Shown here: positions 7,576-16,393 of the stretch, in pieces
Layout: the number at the start of each line of letters is the position of its first letter
How positions within the stretch are numbered: position 1 is the stretch's first letter
Origin: Nitrospirota bacterium
GTDB lineage: Bacteria > Nitrospirota > Nitrospiria > Nitrospirales > Nitrospiraceae
Length of the DNA: 35,492 nt
Assembly: GCA_016207025.1 (NCBI GenBank)
Contig: JACQQM010000043.1
Span: 1-35,492, forward strand
Direction of reading: 5' to 3'
Position numbers and translations under genes: made by a program
Notes under the pieces: model-generated
What the model saw: the letters and a program-made list of their open reading frames with translations, nothing else
The model's database searches: none
Told to the model about the DNA's origin: nothing

Positions 7576-8577
7576 CTACTTCAGCGTTTCCAGGAAGGCC
7601 AGGAGATCGTGGAACTCATCCACGGTAAGCAGTTCGCGGAAGTTGTCCGGCATAACGGACTTCTTCTGCTGGACCATTTTCTCGATGTTGTTTTTGGGGA
7701 TCTTGCGCAAGGCCCCCTCAGTGTCCGCAAGCGTCACGCTTTGCTCATCTTCAGCCTTCTTGACCCCGCTGATGAACTCGCCTCCCTTGGTCACCACCAG
7801 ATAGGGCTCAAAGCCGCTGGCGATCTCCGCGCTGGGCTCCAGAATAGACTGAACGATATACGGAAGATCCCGTGTGCCAGCCACGTTCGTCAGTTCCGGG
7901 CCCACCTTGCCGCCCTTGTCCCCAACCGTGTGGCACTTCGCACAGGGCGCCTTGCTGTCAGGGTCGAAAAAGATCGCTTGCCCCTTTCCCGGATCACCCT
8001 TCAAATAGGGCTTGAAGGCTTCAGCAGGGGCGGCCTTCCGGCTCTCCGCCGCCTTTTTCATCTGGCCGAAGTAGGGACTGTTGGTCAGCGCCCCCACATT
8101 GGGTTCTCCGCCCTGGCTTTGCAGGTAGAGATCCACCGCTAAGAGCTCTTCTGCCTTCAAGTTGATCGGTGGTTTCCAGGCTGGAGGCATCTCGTTCTTG
8201 TACCCCGTCACGACATAGGCGCCCGGCTCAAAGTGCGTCTGGACCAAATAGTCCGCCGCCGTCATCGGCTTCCCTGTCTTCTGACTCAGCTCCTTCGCCC
8301 GCTCTTCGGCACGGAGTCCAATCGGTAACGGGAACCGACTGCCGTCGACCCCCAGGTTCGGTCCCCGAATCGCACTTCCCTGTTCCCCCAGGCTGTGGCA
8401 GGTATGACACTTGCCTTTCCCCCAGAAGATGGTTTCACCAGCTTCCGCACTGACCCCGGCCGCCGTGGCGGCCGTCTTGGCCCCTCCCGAGATCTCGGTG
8501 ATGACCTCGCCGATGTAGATATAGACCGCGCACAGCAGCACGGTGAAGATGGCAGCCCTGAGAAAGGCGTTCTGCAT
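7576..8577 (-). CDS. diheme cytochrome c with Pirellula-type heme-binding domain (cassette B)
   Basis: A 333-residue protein with one N-terminal membrane helix (NAFLRAAIFTVLLCAVYIYI). Heme 1 is CHTCH (57-61), with NEMPPAW (Met130) as probable distal ligand. Heme 2 is CAKCH (212-216), followed by GPELTNVAGTRDLPYIVQSI, SGFEPYLVVTKGG and a closing LLTVDEFHDLLAFLETL. That second half matches the heme-binding domain first named in planctomycetes (TIGR02603 type). It lies 24 nt after bd-like 3 and 12 nt before the monoheme gene. The paralogue at 13676-14446 has the same helix and spacing but a shorter C-terminal domain. Confidence 0.8.
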   Translation of the reverse strand: MQNAFLRAAIFTVLLCAVYIYIGEVITEISGGAKTAATAAGVSAEAGETIFWGKGKCHTCHSLGEQGSAIRGPNLGVDGSRFPLPIGLRAEERAKELSQKTGKPMTAADYLVQTHFEPGAYVVTGYKNEMPPAWKPPINLKAEELLAVDLYLQSQGGEPNVGALTNSPYFGQMKKAAESRKAAPAEAFKPYLKGDPGKGQAIFFDPDSKAPCAKCHTVGDKGGKVGPELTNVAGTRDLPYIVQSILEPSAEIASGFEPYLVVTKGGEFISGVKKAEDEQSVTLADTEGALRKIPKNNIEKMVQQKKSVMPDNFRELLTVDEFHDLLAFLETLK

Positions 8578-8601
8578 CGCTGTTCCTTTTCCCCTTGCTT
8601 T

Positions 8602-10590
8602 CTACTTGGGAGTCACCAATAACTCAGGCGGTGAAGCGGCCTTCGAGGTGTCGCCCTTGACCAGTTGCTCCGGGCTTTCCGGTTTCTTGGCGCCGGCTCC
8701 GGTGAGCCAGAACAGAAACGAGATGGCTGCGAGAAAGACCAGCACACACGCGCTCACCACTTTGGCCATCACCGCATTATCCGGGGTCCACGACCCCTCC
8801 GAGGCATCTTGCAGGATGGCGTAAATATGCCAATCCTCACGCAGCCCGGATCGGATGAACCCCATGAGCCCAATGAGCATGACGATAAACACACACACCG
8901 CGATCAAGACATACTGGGAGCGCAATGGCATCTTCCCCCAGTTCATCTCGCCGACTTGCGCAGCTCCCTTGAAGAGAAACACATCCACCGTGGTGACCAA
9001 GACCAAGGCGCTCATCAGGATCATCCACTGGGTGACTGCGAGATTCCGGAGGAACGGATTTGCGACCGCCATGATCACATAACCATAGACCCCGAGGACG
9101 AAGGTCGCATTCACGGTCGTCACGCCGCAATAGAACAATTCGGCGATCTTGCCCCGATCCCAGAACGTCAGCACCACCGTTACAACCACGGCGGCGATCT
9201 GGATGATCAGCAGGGCGGCCGGCAGCACGAAGTACTTCGCGGTCTCCGGAGGAAGGTCCAGACTGACCGGATCCAGGGAGAGCAGGAAGTTGGCGTACGA
9301 GCCCATAATCAAGCTCAGGAGGCCGGCCACCCCCACCAGCACCCCGCGTGACCTGGCACCTTGTCGAGAGAAGGGAATCCCATCCCCGAGATTGGCCCGT
9401 CGATAGAGCAGGAAGCTCAGGAATGTCAAGAGAATGATGAGGTTGACGACCGCATTTTTCCCGGACATCAACCCCAGGTACTTGAGCGTGGGGTGGTACT
9501 GCCCCCCCACAATCACCTGCTCTTCGGCCGAGAGCGGGAGGTTATGCGGGGTGAGCCAGATCGCGAAACACAGGAGCAAGAGGATTTCGATGAACTTGAT
9601 ATAGCGGGTGTAGCGTTCCGCCCCGGGGATGCGGTGCATCCCGATCCAGAGGTAATAGTTCGAACCGATGAAGATCCCGCCGATGAGAATCGCCTGAATG
9701 ATGAAGGTCCAGGAAAAGGCACCCCCCATCATGTTGTTCCCCATGACGGCGCTCGCGGAGTACACCTCTCGCCCCAAGTAATAGCCGGCAAACGGGAGGG
9801 GAATCAGCCCGCACATGGCGCAAAAATTCCCCACATACCCCATCCAGTCGTAGTGAGCGCGCTCCTCAGGTGTTTTCGCTCCCAGATACCGGATGGCGGC
9901 ATAGCCACCGCAGATCAAGCCGCCGAAGGCCACATTTCCCAGAAACCGGTGGAAGTTCAAAGGATGCCAGAGGGGATTGTTCACCGCCTGCCAGACCGTG
10001 CCGATAAACTGACCGGTCTCCTTGTCCAGTCCTACCGGACTCATCATATAGGCCGCCCACGAGTTGGCCACCATCATGATGACCGTGCCCCAGACGTTCA
10101 GCAAAACCCCGAGAAAGATATGCAGCCCCTTGCGGTCCGCCATCCGATTCCAGAAGTAATAGTAGAGGTAAAAGGTGGTGGACTCCAAGAAGAACAGCCC
10201 AGCATAGATGTACATCACGTCGTGGAAGATCTCGGAGAAGCGCTCCATGAACTTCGGGTAGAGCCCAAACAAAGCAAAGGTAAGCAGACCGCCCAACAAG
10301 GCGGTAAACCCAAAAGCCCCACCGAGCAGTTGCGTGAACTCATAGGCCAGCTTATCGTAGCGCGCGTCTCGGGTTTTCCAGCCGATGATCTCAATCGTGA
10401 CGGCAAAGATGGGCACGCCCAATACGAACGCGCCGAACATGAGATGGATCTCGGCAATCAGCCAGATCGTGATCCGCGAGTCGTATCCCAAAAAGCTCCG
10501 GTACGTCCCCTCAGCCGCCGCAAGAGCCGGCAGCGCCAACACCAACCCTGCAGCCACCAGCAGCGCAATGACGCCTTGCTTGTTCTTCAT
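8602..10590 (-). CDS. cytochrome bd-like oxidase subunit 3 (cassette B)
   Basis: A 662-residue polytopic membrane protein, distantly related to CydA. The ATG at 10590 has GAGGAGA six bases upstream. An N-terminal signal-like helix precedes the CydA-like core. Candidate heme ligands by motif position are His49 (IAEIHLMFGAFVLG, cf. CydA His19), Glu136 (GLFFLEST, cf. Glu107) and His214 (NFHRFLGNVAFGG, cf. His186). VANSWAAYMMSPVG matches CydA VANGWMQNPVG. The GRQPW quinol motif is absent; WLTPH (345-349) is conserved in all three paralogues, as is the EERAHYDWMGYVGN motif. About 14 helices are expected. There is no CydB gene nearby. I recall such proteins being proposed as Nitrospira terminal oxidases, with cytochrome c as a possible donor. 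Confidence 0.8.
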   Translation of the reverse strand: MKNKQGVIALLVAAGLVLALPALAAAEGTYRSFLGYDSRITIWLIAEIHLMFGAFVLGVPIFAVTIEIIGWKTRDARYDKLAYEFTQLLGGAFGFTALLGGLLTFALFGLYPKFMERFSEIFHDVMYIYAGLFFLESTTFYLYYYFWNRMADRKGLHIFLGVLLNVWGTVIMMVANSWAAYMMSPVGLDKETGQFIGTVWQAVNNPLWHPLNFHRFLGNVAFGGLICGGYAAIRYLGAKTPEERAHYDWMGYVGNFCAMCGLIPLPFAGYYLGREVYSASAVMGNNMMGGAFSWTFIIQAILIGGIFIGSNYYLWIGMHRIPGAERYTRYIKFIEILLLLCFAIWLTPHNLPLSAEEQVIVGGQYHPTLKYLGLMSGKNAVVNLIILLTFLSFLLYRRANLGDGIPFSRQGARSRGVLVGVAGLLSLIMGSYANFLLSLDPVSLDLPPETAKYFVLPAALLIIQIAAVVVTVVLTFWDRGKIAELFYCGVTTVNATFVLGVYGYVIMAVANPFLRNLAVTQWMILMSALVLVTTVDVFLFKGAAQVGEMNWGKMPLRSQYVLIAVCVFIVMLIGLMGFIRSGLREDWHIYAILQDASEGSWTPDNAVMAKVVSACVLVFLAAISFLFWLTGAGAKKPESPEQLVKGDTSKAASPPELLVTPK

Positions 10591-10644
10591 CACGATCTCC
10601 TCACAGGAAAAAGTTGTCTTCTCGACAACCTCCCCCGATTCCCC

Positions 10645-11367
10645 CTATTTCTTCAGTTCCACCGACACGGAAGCCTCTGCGTTCGCCTTGACGGTGACTT
10701 CTTTCGTCATCTTGCCCAGTGTCTCGTGCCAGATCTCCATCTGATAGGTGCCAGGCGGCACGTCAGCCAGCTTAAACTGTCCTTTGTCATCCGTGACCGC
10801 ATAGTACGGATGGTCCGCTGCCACGATCCATGTGCCCATCCATTTATGGATATCGCACTGGGTCTTGACGATCTCCGGCGCAGTGAATTTGGTCGGAATG
10901 ATTGGAACGGTCTTCGGCTGGGCCTTATTGATCGGGTCATTCTCGATGCTAAATGTGTGGACATTGTGCGTGATCGGATCGCTGTTCTTGATCTCCAGCG
11001 TGGCGCCGACCGGCACAATCACCACATGGGGCACGAAGCGACATTTGGCCTGGTCAAGCATCACTTTCGCCGCCGTGTCCAAGGGCTTGCCCTTTGAGAT
11101 ATTGGTGAGTCGTATCACGGCGTTCTTCACCGAATTGCCCGCACCCAGAATCAGGGATTCCGCAGGTTGACTCTTGCCACAGGTGGCCTGATCCTTGTTC
11201 ACCTCGATCGGTTTTGGCGCCGGTGGCTTGCCGGCCGCCTTCACGATCCCGCTGACCCTCCCCTTCTCGGCGACGGCTGCACCCTCATACGCTAGAGAGG
11301 ATCCCGCTGCAGCGCTGATCAGAAGCCCAACTCCTCCGAGCACGACAAGCCATGTTCGCATCTGCAT
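10645..11367 (-). CDS. cupredoxin-like type 1 copper protein with carboxypeptidase-regulatory-type fold
   Basis: A 240-residue secreted protein with a signal peptide (LVVLGGVGLLISAAAGSSLA). Residues 108-180 form a plastocyanin-like copper site: His134 or His137 (PITHNVH), then Cys171, His174 and Met177 in the C-x2-H-x2-M motif of CDIHKWM, the classic type 1 set. The last 60 residues (DDKGQFKLADVPPGTY, EIWHETLG) are a small beta-sandwich of the regulatory-domain type. It lies between the two oxidase cassettes, 39 nt after one and 51 nt before the next, and is probably in the same transcript. It is likely a soluble periplasmic electron shuttle serving one or both. Confidence 0.8.
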   Translation of the reverse strand: MQMRTWLVVLGGVGLLISAAAGSSLAYEGAAVAEKGRVSGIVKAAGKPPAPKPIEVNKDQATCGKSQPAESLILGAGNSVKNAVIRLTNISKGKPLDTAAKVMLDQAKCRFVPHVVIVPVGATLEIKNSDPITHNVHTFSIENDPINKAQPKTVPIIPTKFTAPEIVKTQCDIHKWMGTWIVAADHPYYAVTDDKGQFKLADVPPGTYQMEIWHETLGKMTKEVTVKANAEASVSVELKK

Positions 11368-11406
11368 ATCCTGTCCCTTTCTTATAAGGCCGCGTGAAAG
11401 ATGTCT

Positions 11407-12936
11407 TCAATCCATTTTCGTTTGACGCAGCCGGCGGACCACCCACCACTGGAGGCCTCCTGCAATGACTACGGCCAAAGCCGGATAGACATAGGTGACC
11501 TTGGGAAGTGCGGGCTCTATGAAGAAGTAGAACCAAGACGTGAGGGCCATCTTGCCGCCCGTCTCCCCATTGGAGCCATCCCAGGCGAAAAACGCAACGG
11601 GAATGAACCGACCCGTCTCAAACTGGATGTCCTGTGCCGTGTTGACCGTCCGTAGCGGCCGCTTCATGACCACCTGATACTGACCGTTCTGAAACTCCCC
11701 AACCGCCGTCGATTCTTGACTGGACTCCGATTGCGGCTGGAGTTTGTCCAACCCATTCCCGTTGAGCTCGGTCATCCCCGAAGATGAGCCCCAGCGAAGA
11801 AGCTGGACTGCCAGCTCGGCGTCACCCATCAAGAAGAAGGGGCGCTTGGCTCCTGGAGGCACCTGAACCGGAAACTCTATCGCCGCCGCGTCCTCGAACG
11901 TCCCCTGCTCGGCATCCGCCTTGCTGTTGGTTGGATCGTCCCAGACCAGCCGCAAGGCCAGTTCGCGATCGTTATACACAGCCTGAACCTGCACCCCATC
12001 CACGCTTGGGACGAAGAGACGCGGTTCCCGGATCACCTGGCCCACCAGCGGGTAGTAGAAGGGTTCCTGGTCCTGCCAGAATGCCTCGCCCGGTTGAGCC
12101 GGAATCTCTCCCTCCACACGGCGAGCCTTCAGGACCACCTGAAGCGGCGGGTTGTTCCCACTGGAGTCCTGCCAGAGCGACATGACATAGTTCACCAGGT
12201 GCCAGGTCTTCTCATTGTCGAGACTGTCCGCAAAGGAAGGCATCGGCGAGCCGGCGATCCCGCTCTGCAGGCGGAGATACAGAGCCTCGGGGGTATGGCC
12301 CCCCCGGAAGGTCCACGGCTTCCTCAGGTTCGCCGGCCGGATGGGAGCTCCCCAATCATCGGTGAGTTCCGGAGCGGAGGGGCCGTCACCTCGCCCTTCG
12401 TCCCCATGACACTTGAAGCATTCGATCTCCCGGAAGAGACGCTTGCCCTCGGCCGCGCTGTCCGCGCTCAGCGGAAGTTGGGTGCCGATCCTGATCGGCT
12501 CGGGCGGAGCGGACGCGCGGGCAAACCGACGACTGAAAGTTTTCAGGTAGGACACCAGTTGCCATCGCTCCGCCTCCGTCAGCACCTTCTCCCAGCCGGG
12601 CATGCCGGTTCCGGGCATCCCCTTCGTGATGACATTGAACAGATCCTGATCCGACGGGAGCTGCCCGCTCTGAGTCGTTCGGATCTTGAACAACCCCTGT
12701 CTGAAATCACGCGGGCGCGGGCGGAGAAAATCCGCTGCCGGGCCAGCCCCGTCTCCCTGCGCCCCGTGGCAATTCATGCACCATTTCTGATAGATCCGCT
12801 TGCCGGCCTGCAGGTCTTGAGGACTCGGCGCAGCAGGCGGCGCACCGGCCCCTCCGGGAGACGCTCCTTTCTCCTGGCCCCATCCCGTGGAAGGGGTCAA
12901 CAGGATCATCAAGAGGATGAGGCACGCCCATCTCAT
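11407..12936 (-). CDS. diheme cytochrome c fused to EB_dh-like heme-binding domain (cassette A)
   Basis: A 509-residue paralogue of the product of 5073-6716. Start 12936 gives a clean signal peptide (RWACLILLMILLTPSTGWG) with GGGAG upstream; an ATG at 12954 overlapping the previous gene is possible. Heme 1 is CMNCH (53-57) with TGMPGW; heme 2 is CFKCH (173-177) with SPMPSF. The gap between hemes is 120 residues, exactly as in the paralogue. The EB_dh-like part (GEAFWQDQEP, LRLVWDD, AAIEFPVQVP, FFAWDGSNGETG) and a C-terminal helix follow. PRPRDFRQGLFK and TTQSGQLPSDQDLF also recur. It is expected in the periplasm, anchored at its C-terminus. Confidence 0.8.
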   Translation of the reverse strand: MRWACLILLMILLTPSTGWGQEKGASPGGAGAPPAAPSPQDLQAGKRIYQKWCMNCHGAQGDGAGPAADFLRPRPRDFRQGLFKIRTTQSGQLPSDQDLFNVITKGMPGTGMPGWEKVLTEAERWQLVSYLKTFSRRFARASAPPEPIRIGTQLPLSADSAAEGKRLFREIECFKCHGDEGRGDGPSAPELTDDWGAPIRPANLRKPWTFRGGHTPEALYLRLQSGIAGSPMPSFADSLDNEKTWHLVNYVMSLWQDSSGNNPPLQVVLKARRVEGEIPAQPGEAFWQDQEPFYYPLVGQVIREPRLFVPSVDGVQVQAVYNDRELALRLVWDDPTNSKADAEQGTFEDAAAIEFPVQVPPGAKRPFFLMGDAELAVQLLRWGSSSGMTELNGNGLDKLQPQSESSQESTAVGEFQNGQYQVVMKRPLRTVNTAQDIQFETGRFIPVAFFAWDGSNGETGGKMALTSWFYFFIEPALPKVTYVYPALAVVIAGGLQWWVVRRLRQTKMD

Positions 12937-12944
12937 CGCGTCGC

Positions 12945-13679
12945 CTACTCCCATGTCCGGGGCTTCCACCCGGTCTGGTGGTACAGGTACAGGACCACCG
13001 CCCACCGCTCTTCCTCATTCAGCATGGTGTCCCACTTGGGCATCGCTGAGTTCCACGGGGTCGATTCAGCCGGAAGCCCGGGACCGCCGGTGCTCACACG
13101 CCAGAAGACATAGGATTCCTGCAGTTGCGCAATCGTGCCGGCGTCCACGAAATTGGCCGGGGGCGGGTTAAATCCATGCGCGAAATGGCCTTCGCCGTCA
13201 AAGCGATCGCCATGACAGTAGACACAGTTCTGGAAATAGACCCGCGCTCCGAGCTCCAGGTGTTCTTGCAGCCGATCCGGCCGCTGCTGCAGCGGATTGG
13301 TCAGGCCCATCACTTCGAATGGTGGAGCGGGATGCACGACCCGCTGTTCGGCCGGCGGCGTGAAACTGGGTGTCACCTTTTGGTAGACGCCGAACCCGAG
13401 AAGCAGGGGAATGAGCCCGAGCACCACCTGCCGTCCTCCTTGCCAGAGACCGCCCCTCTCCGGACTGCCCCGGAATAATTCCACCAAGGGGGCGGAAAAT
13501 TCCTGCCAGGTCTCGGCATAGATCGACACGTACACCAGCACGCCGCACACCGTCAGCGTCATGTACATCATCACCAGGCTGGACGGAAGCGGAGGACGGA
13601 CGAGCCGGACCCCGACATAGACTCCAACCAGAACCGCGACGAATTTGACTAACAGCGGGATTCCCCGTCGAGTGTTCAC
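12945..13679 (-). CDS. membrane-bound monoheme cytochrome c (cassette A)
   Basis: A 244-residue protein with three hydrophobic helices (8-27, 34-54 and 85-100) and one heme at CVYCH (152-156). NPPPANFVDAGT and FWRVSTGGPGLPAES/SAMPKW follow. The start is GTG, overlapping the previous stop as GTGA, so translation is coupled to the diheme gene. The order of segments and the FWRxS...SAMPxW stretch match the product of 6721-7563, 36 residues longer mostly between the membrane and heme parts. Role inferred: membrane electron entry point of cassette A. Confidence 0.8.
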   Translation of the reverse strand: MNTRRGIPLLVKFVAVLVGVYVGVRLVRPPLPSSLVMMYMTLTVCGVLVYVSIYAETWQEFSAPLVELFRGSPERGGLWQGGRQVVLGLIPLLLGFGVYQKVTPSFTPPAEQRVVHPAPPFEVMGLTNPLQQRPDRLQEHLELGARVYFQNCVYCHGDRFDGEGHFAHGFNPPPANFVDAGTIAQLQESYVFWRVSTGGPGLPAESTPWNSAMPKWDTMLNEEERWAVVLYLYHQTGWKPRTWE

Positions 13680-14446
13680 AGTGTAGACCCACCTTTCTCC
13701 TGGGCCTTCGGGCGCAGCTCCCGCAGGTACGCAAGGAGGTCATCAAGTTCCCGAACCGACAGCTTCCGATCAAATTCCTGATGTGGCGGGTTCCCCTCTT
13801 TCTTATCAACTGGCCCACCGGCCGGCCGGATGATCGCCGCGCGCAAAGTCCGCAGATCCGCGTACTTGCCGATCATCGAGGGAAGATTCTGATGACAGCT
13901 CAGACACTGCATCCGGTTGGCCACTTGCCGTCCCGCCGCCGGATCCCCCTGAATCACAGGAGGAGGGAGGAAGGCGGCCAGCTCCCGGGGCTCAACCGTC
14001 ACTTCGCCACCGAGACTCTGCACGAACGCGATCACGGCCAGCAGCTCGGGCTCGTTGAGATCCACGGGAGGACGGTTGATCCGTGGCATTTCAGCGGGAA
14101 AGGGCCGCGGCGGGTCCGAGGCATAGTCCATATAAGTGAACGTGTCCGGATGCGTCAAGGATTCGTGGAGAAACTCACGGGTTAGCTTGGCGCCAATCCC
14201 GGCCAGATCCGGACAACGGGCCGCTTCACTATGCCCGATCGAGTGACACAGCGCGCACTGCCCCTTGCCGAAAAACAGCTTGCGTCCCACCGCGATCAGC
14301 TCGCCCTTGGTCTTGATCGTGGCGGGATCAATCTGTTCTTTCACCGGTGGAAGCGAGGCCTGCTGCGGGATACTGTAAGACATATAGGAAAAGGAGGCTA
14401 AGACCACCGCGGTGAACACGACAATCTTGAAGAACGCGTTGGACAT
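13676..14446 (-). CDS. diheme cytochrome c (cassette A)
   Basis: A 256-residue protein with one N-terminal helix (NAFFKIVVFTAVVLASFSYM). Heme 1 is CALCH (64-68), with AEMPRI (Met120) as possible ligand; heme 2 is CLSCH (181-185). AAGRQVANRMQ precedes heme 2 and LSVRELDDLLAYLREL ends the protein. AAGGGAG precedes the ATG by five bases. The paralogue at 7576-8577 carries about 117 residues after heme 2; here only about 71 remain, so the second heme-binding domain is shortened. The gene lies 12 nt after bd-like 2 and overlaps the monoheme gene by 4 nt. Confidence 0.8.
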   Translation of the reverse strand: MSNAFFKIVVFTAVVLASFSYMSYSIPQQASLPPVKEQIDPATIKTKGELIAVGRKLFFGKGQCALCHSIGHSEAARCPDLAGIGAKLTREFLHESLTHPDTFTYMDYASDPPRPFPAEMPRINRPPVDLNEPELLAVIAFVQSLGGEVTVEPRELAAFLPPPVIQGDPAAGRQVANRMQCLSCHQNLPSMIGKYADLRTLRAAIIRPAGGPVDKKEGNPPHQEFDRKLSVRELDDLLAYLRELRPKAQEKGGSTL

Positions 14447-14458
14447 CGTGCTCCCTTG

Positions 14459-16285
14459 TTAGCGGGCCGTCAACTCGCCTGCGACAACAGCGGACGCAGG
14501 CTCGGCTTTCTCGAACCCGCTCGCCTTTTCGGAAGGCAGGGAGGCCACCCAGAAGATGAAACTCACGATCAAACAGAAAATGAAGGCGCAGGAGGCCATG
14601 ACCGCCGACGCCTCTCCCAACGCCGGGGAAAACGCATAAGGTGATGTATCCTCGAGGAGGCCATAGATATGCCAGTGCACCCGTGAAGAAGACCTCGCGT
14701 ATCCCATCAACGACATCAGCAGGATCACCATGAGGGCGTTGAGCACAAGGGCGTACGAGGCCCGCGGCGGAATCCGTCCCCATCGGAGCACCCCGGACTC
14801 TCTGGCGTTCCGCATCGAAAGTATCGAGATCACGGTCACAAGAATCAGCACCGCCAGCACCACCAGTACCTGCGAAACCGACAACACGTACACTCTGACG
14901 ACCGCCGGCACAAAATATCCATAGACGCCGGACCAGAGCAGGTAGAGCGCTCCCAGGACAATCATTCCCACCTGAGCCACGCGCGCCCCTTTCGCCCAAC
15001 TCACCGTTTCCACTTTATTGGCGCGCCAATACAGAAGGAAGCTGGCAAAGGAGATCAGGATCATGAGGTTGACCGCCGTCATCTTGGCTGACATCACTCC
15101 CAGGACGCTCAGCACAGGATGGTGCGTGCCGCCGATCGCCCGTGCCTCCTGGAGACTGGCGACCAGACTATGGGGGGTCATCCACACTCCAAAACAGAGG
15201 AGCAGCACGATCAGCATCAGCAAGATGATTTTCTTGTGTCGTTCGGCTCCCTCGGTCCGATAGGCCAATCCCAGCCAGAAGTAGTAGTTGCTGCCCAGGA
15301 AAAGCACCCCGATCAGCACTGCTTGAATGATAAACAGCCAGGAGAGGAACCCTCCCATTAAGGTAATCCCCATCTGCTGGTTGTATCGGTAGATCTCCAT
15401 CGTCAGCCAATACCCAGCAAAGGGCAGCGGAAGGAGACCAAACACCCCGATGAAGTTGCCGACGTACCCCATCCAATCGTAGTGGACCCGCTCCTCCGCG
15501 GTGGTAGCGGAGAGGTACCGGATCCCCGCATAGGCGCCGCAGATGAATCCTCCCAACACCACGTTTCCAATCACCCGGTGAATGTTGAGCGGCCAGAAAG
15601 TGGGGTTGTTGATCCCCGCCCAGGCCCGTTCCCATCCGGTCAGATTTTCAGGCAACACCACGGGACTGTTCTGGAAGGTGGCCCAACCGTTTGCGATCAT
15701 CATGAGGAAAAAGCCGAGGGCGTTCAGCAGGAACCCCAAGGTCAAGTGCAGGCCCTTGCGATCCTGCATCGAATCCCACCCGTACCAGTAGAGGTAGAGC
15801 GTGACCGTCTCGAGCAAGAAGAGAGCCGCGTACGCGAGGTAAGAGGCGTAGAAGACATCGGACAGGACCCCCATGAACCTCGGGTAAAAGGCGATCAAGG
15901 CAAACAGGAGGATCGCCCCGAACAGAGCAGTCGTGGAGTAGGCGGCGGTGAGCAACTTCGTGAACTCTTTCGCCAACTTGTCGTAGCGAGGGTCACCGGT
16001 ACGCACCCCGATCACTTCGCACACCCAGGCGAAAATGGGGACTCCCAGCACAAACCCGGCAAATAACAGATGGATCTGAGCCACGATCCAGACCAGGTTT
16101 CGGCTGCCCCCCAATTGGGGAAGATCACGATACGCCACAGCCGCCGATGCGCTGGACGTCTCCTGCGCCAACCCCAGCGCGGGAATGCTCAGCAGACCGA
16201 TGAGTAAGACAAGCTGTGCGATCAACGATCCGCGTCCGCGCAGCAAGCCGGCGATCCACCTGCGATGTTCGCCGAGGTTCGTCAT
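14459..16285 (-). CDS. cytochrome bd-like oxidase subunit 2 (cassette A)
   Basis: A 608-residue polytopic membrane protein, paralogous to the products of 8602-10590 and 20852-22579. GAGGAGA lies six bases before the ATG. After a signal-like helix come His72 (VAQIHLLFAGFVLG), Glu159 (LFLLETVTLYLYWYGW), ANGWATFQNSPVV, His236 (NIHRVIGNVVLGGF), EERVHYDWMGYVGNF and WMTPH (368-372) where CydA would carry GRQPW. A C-terminal hydrophilic tail of about 25 residues follows the last helix. It is the first gene of cassette A and sits 108 nt after the unknown membrane protein. With no CydB partner and no quinol motif, a cytochrome c-fed oxidase or other redox membrane unit is more likely than a quinol oxidase. 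Confidence 0.8.
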   Translation of the reverse strand: MTNLGEHRRWIAGLLRGRGSLIAQLVLLIGLLSIPALGLAQETSSASAAVAYRDLPQLGGSRNLVWIVAQIHLLFAGFVLGVPIFAWVCEVIGVRTGDPRYDKLAKEFTKLLTAAYSTTALFGAILLFALIAFYPRFMGVLSDVFYASYLAYAALFLLETVTLYLYWYGWDSMQDRKGLHLTLGFLLNALGFFLMMIANGWATFQNSPVVLPENLTGWERAWAGINNPTFWPLNIHRVIGNVVLGGFICGAYAGIRYLSATTAEERVHYDWMGYVGNFIGVFGLLPLPFAGYWLTMEIYRYNQQMGITLMGGFLSWLFIIQAVLIGVLFLGSNYYFWLGLAYRTEGAERHKKIILLMLIVLLLCFGVWMTPHSLVASLQEARAIGGTHHPVLSVLGVMSAKMTAVNLMILISFASFLLYWRANKVETVSWAKGARVAQVGMIVLGALYLLWSGVYGYFVPAVVRVYVLSVSQVLVVLAVLILVTVISILSMRNARESGVLRWGRIPPRASYALVLNALMVILLMSLMGYARSSSRVHWHIYGLLEDTSPYAFSPALGEASAVMASCAFIFCLIVSFIFWVASLPSEKASGFEKAEPASAVVAGELTAR

Positions 16286-16393
16286 GGAAATCTCCTCATC
16301 CGCACACCAGTGTTAGTGGGTATGGTCATCCGTAGCATGCGTGTCGGCTTTTCCGGAGACCCTCTCAGATCCGCCCACCTTAATTCCTTCGGC

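Noticed and set aside
9361-11097. 578-codon plus-strand frame opposite the bd-like 3 and cupredoxin genes
   Set aside because: It lies antisense to two well-supported proteins and its product is rich in His, Arg, Gln and Asp without domain patterns, typical of a GC-rich shadow frame.
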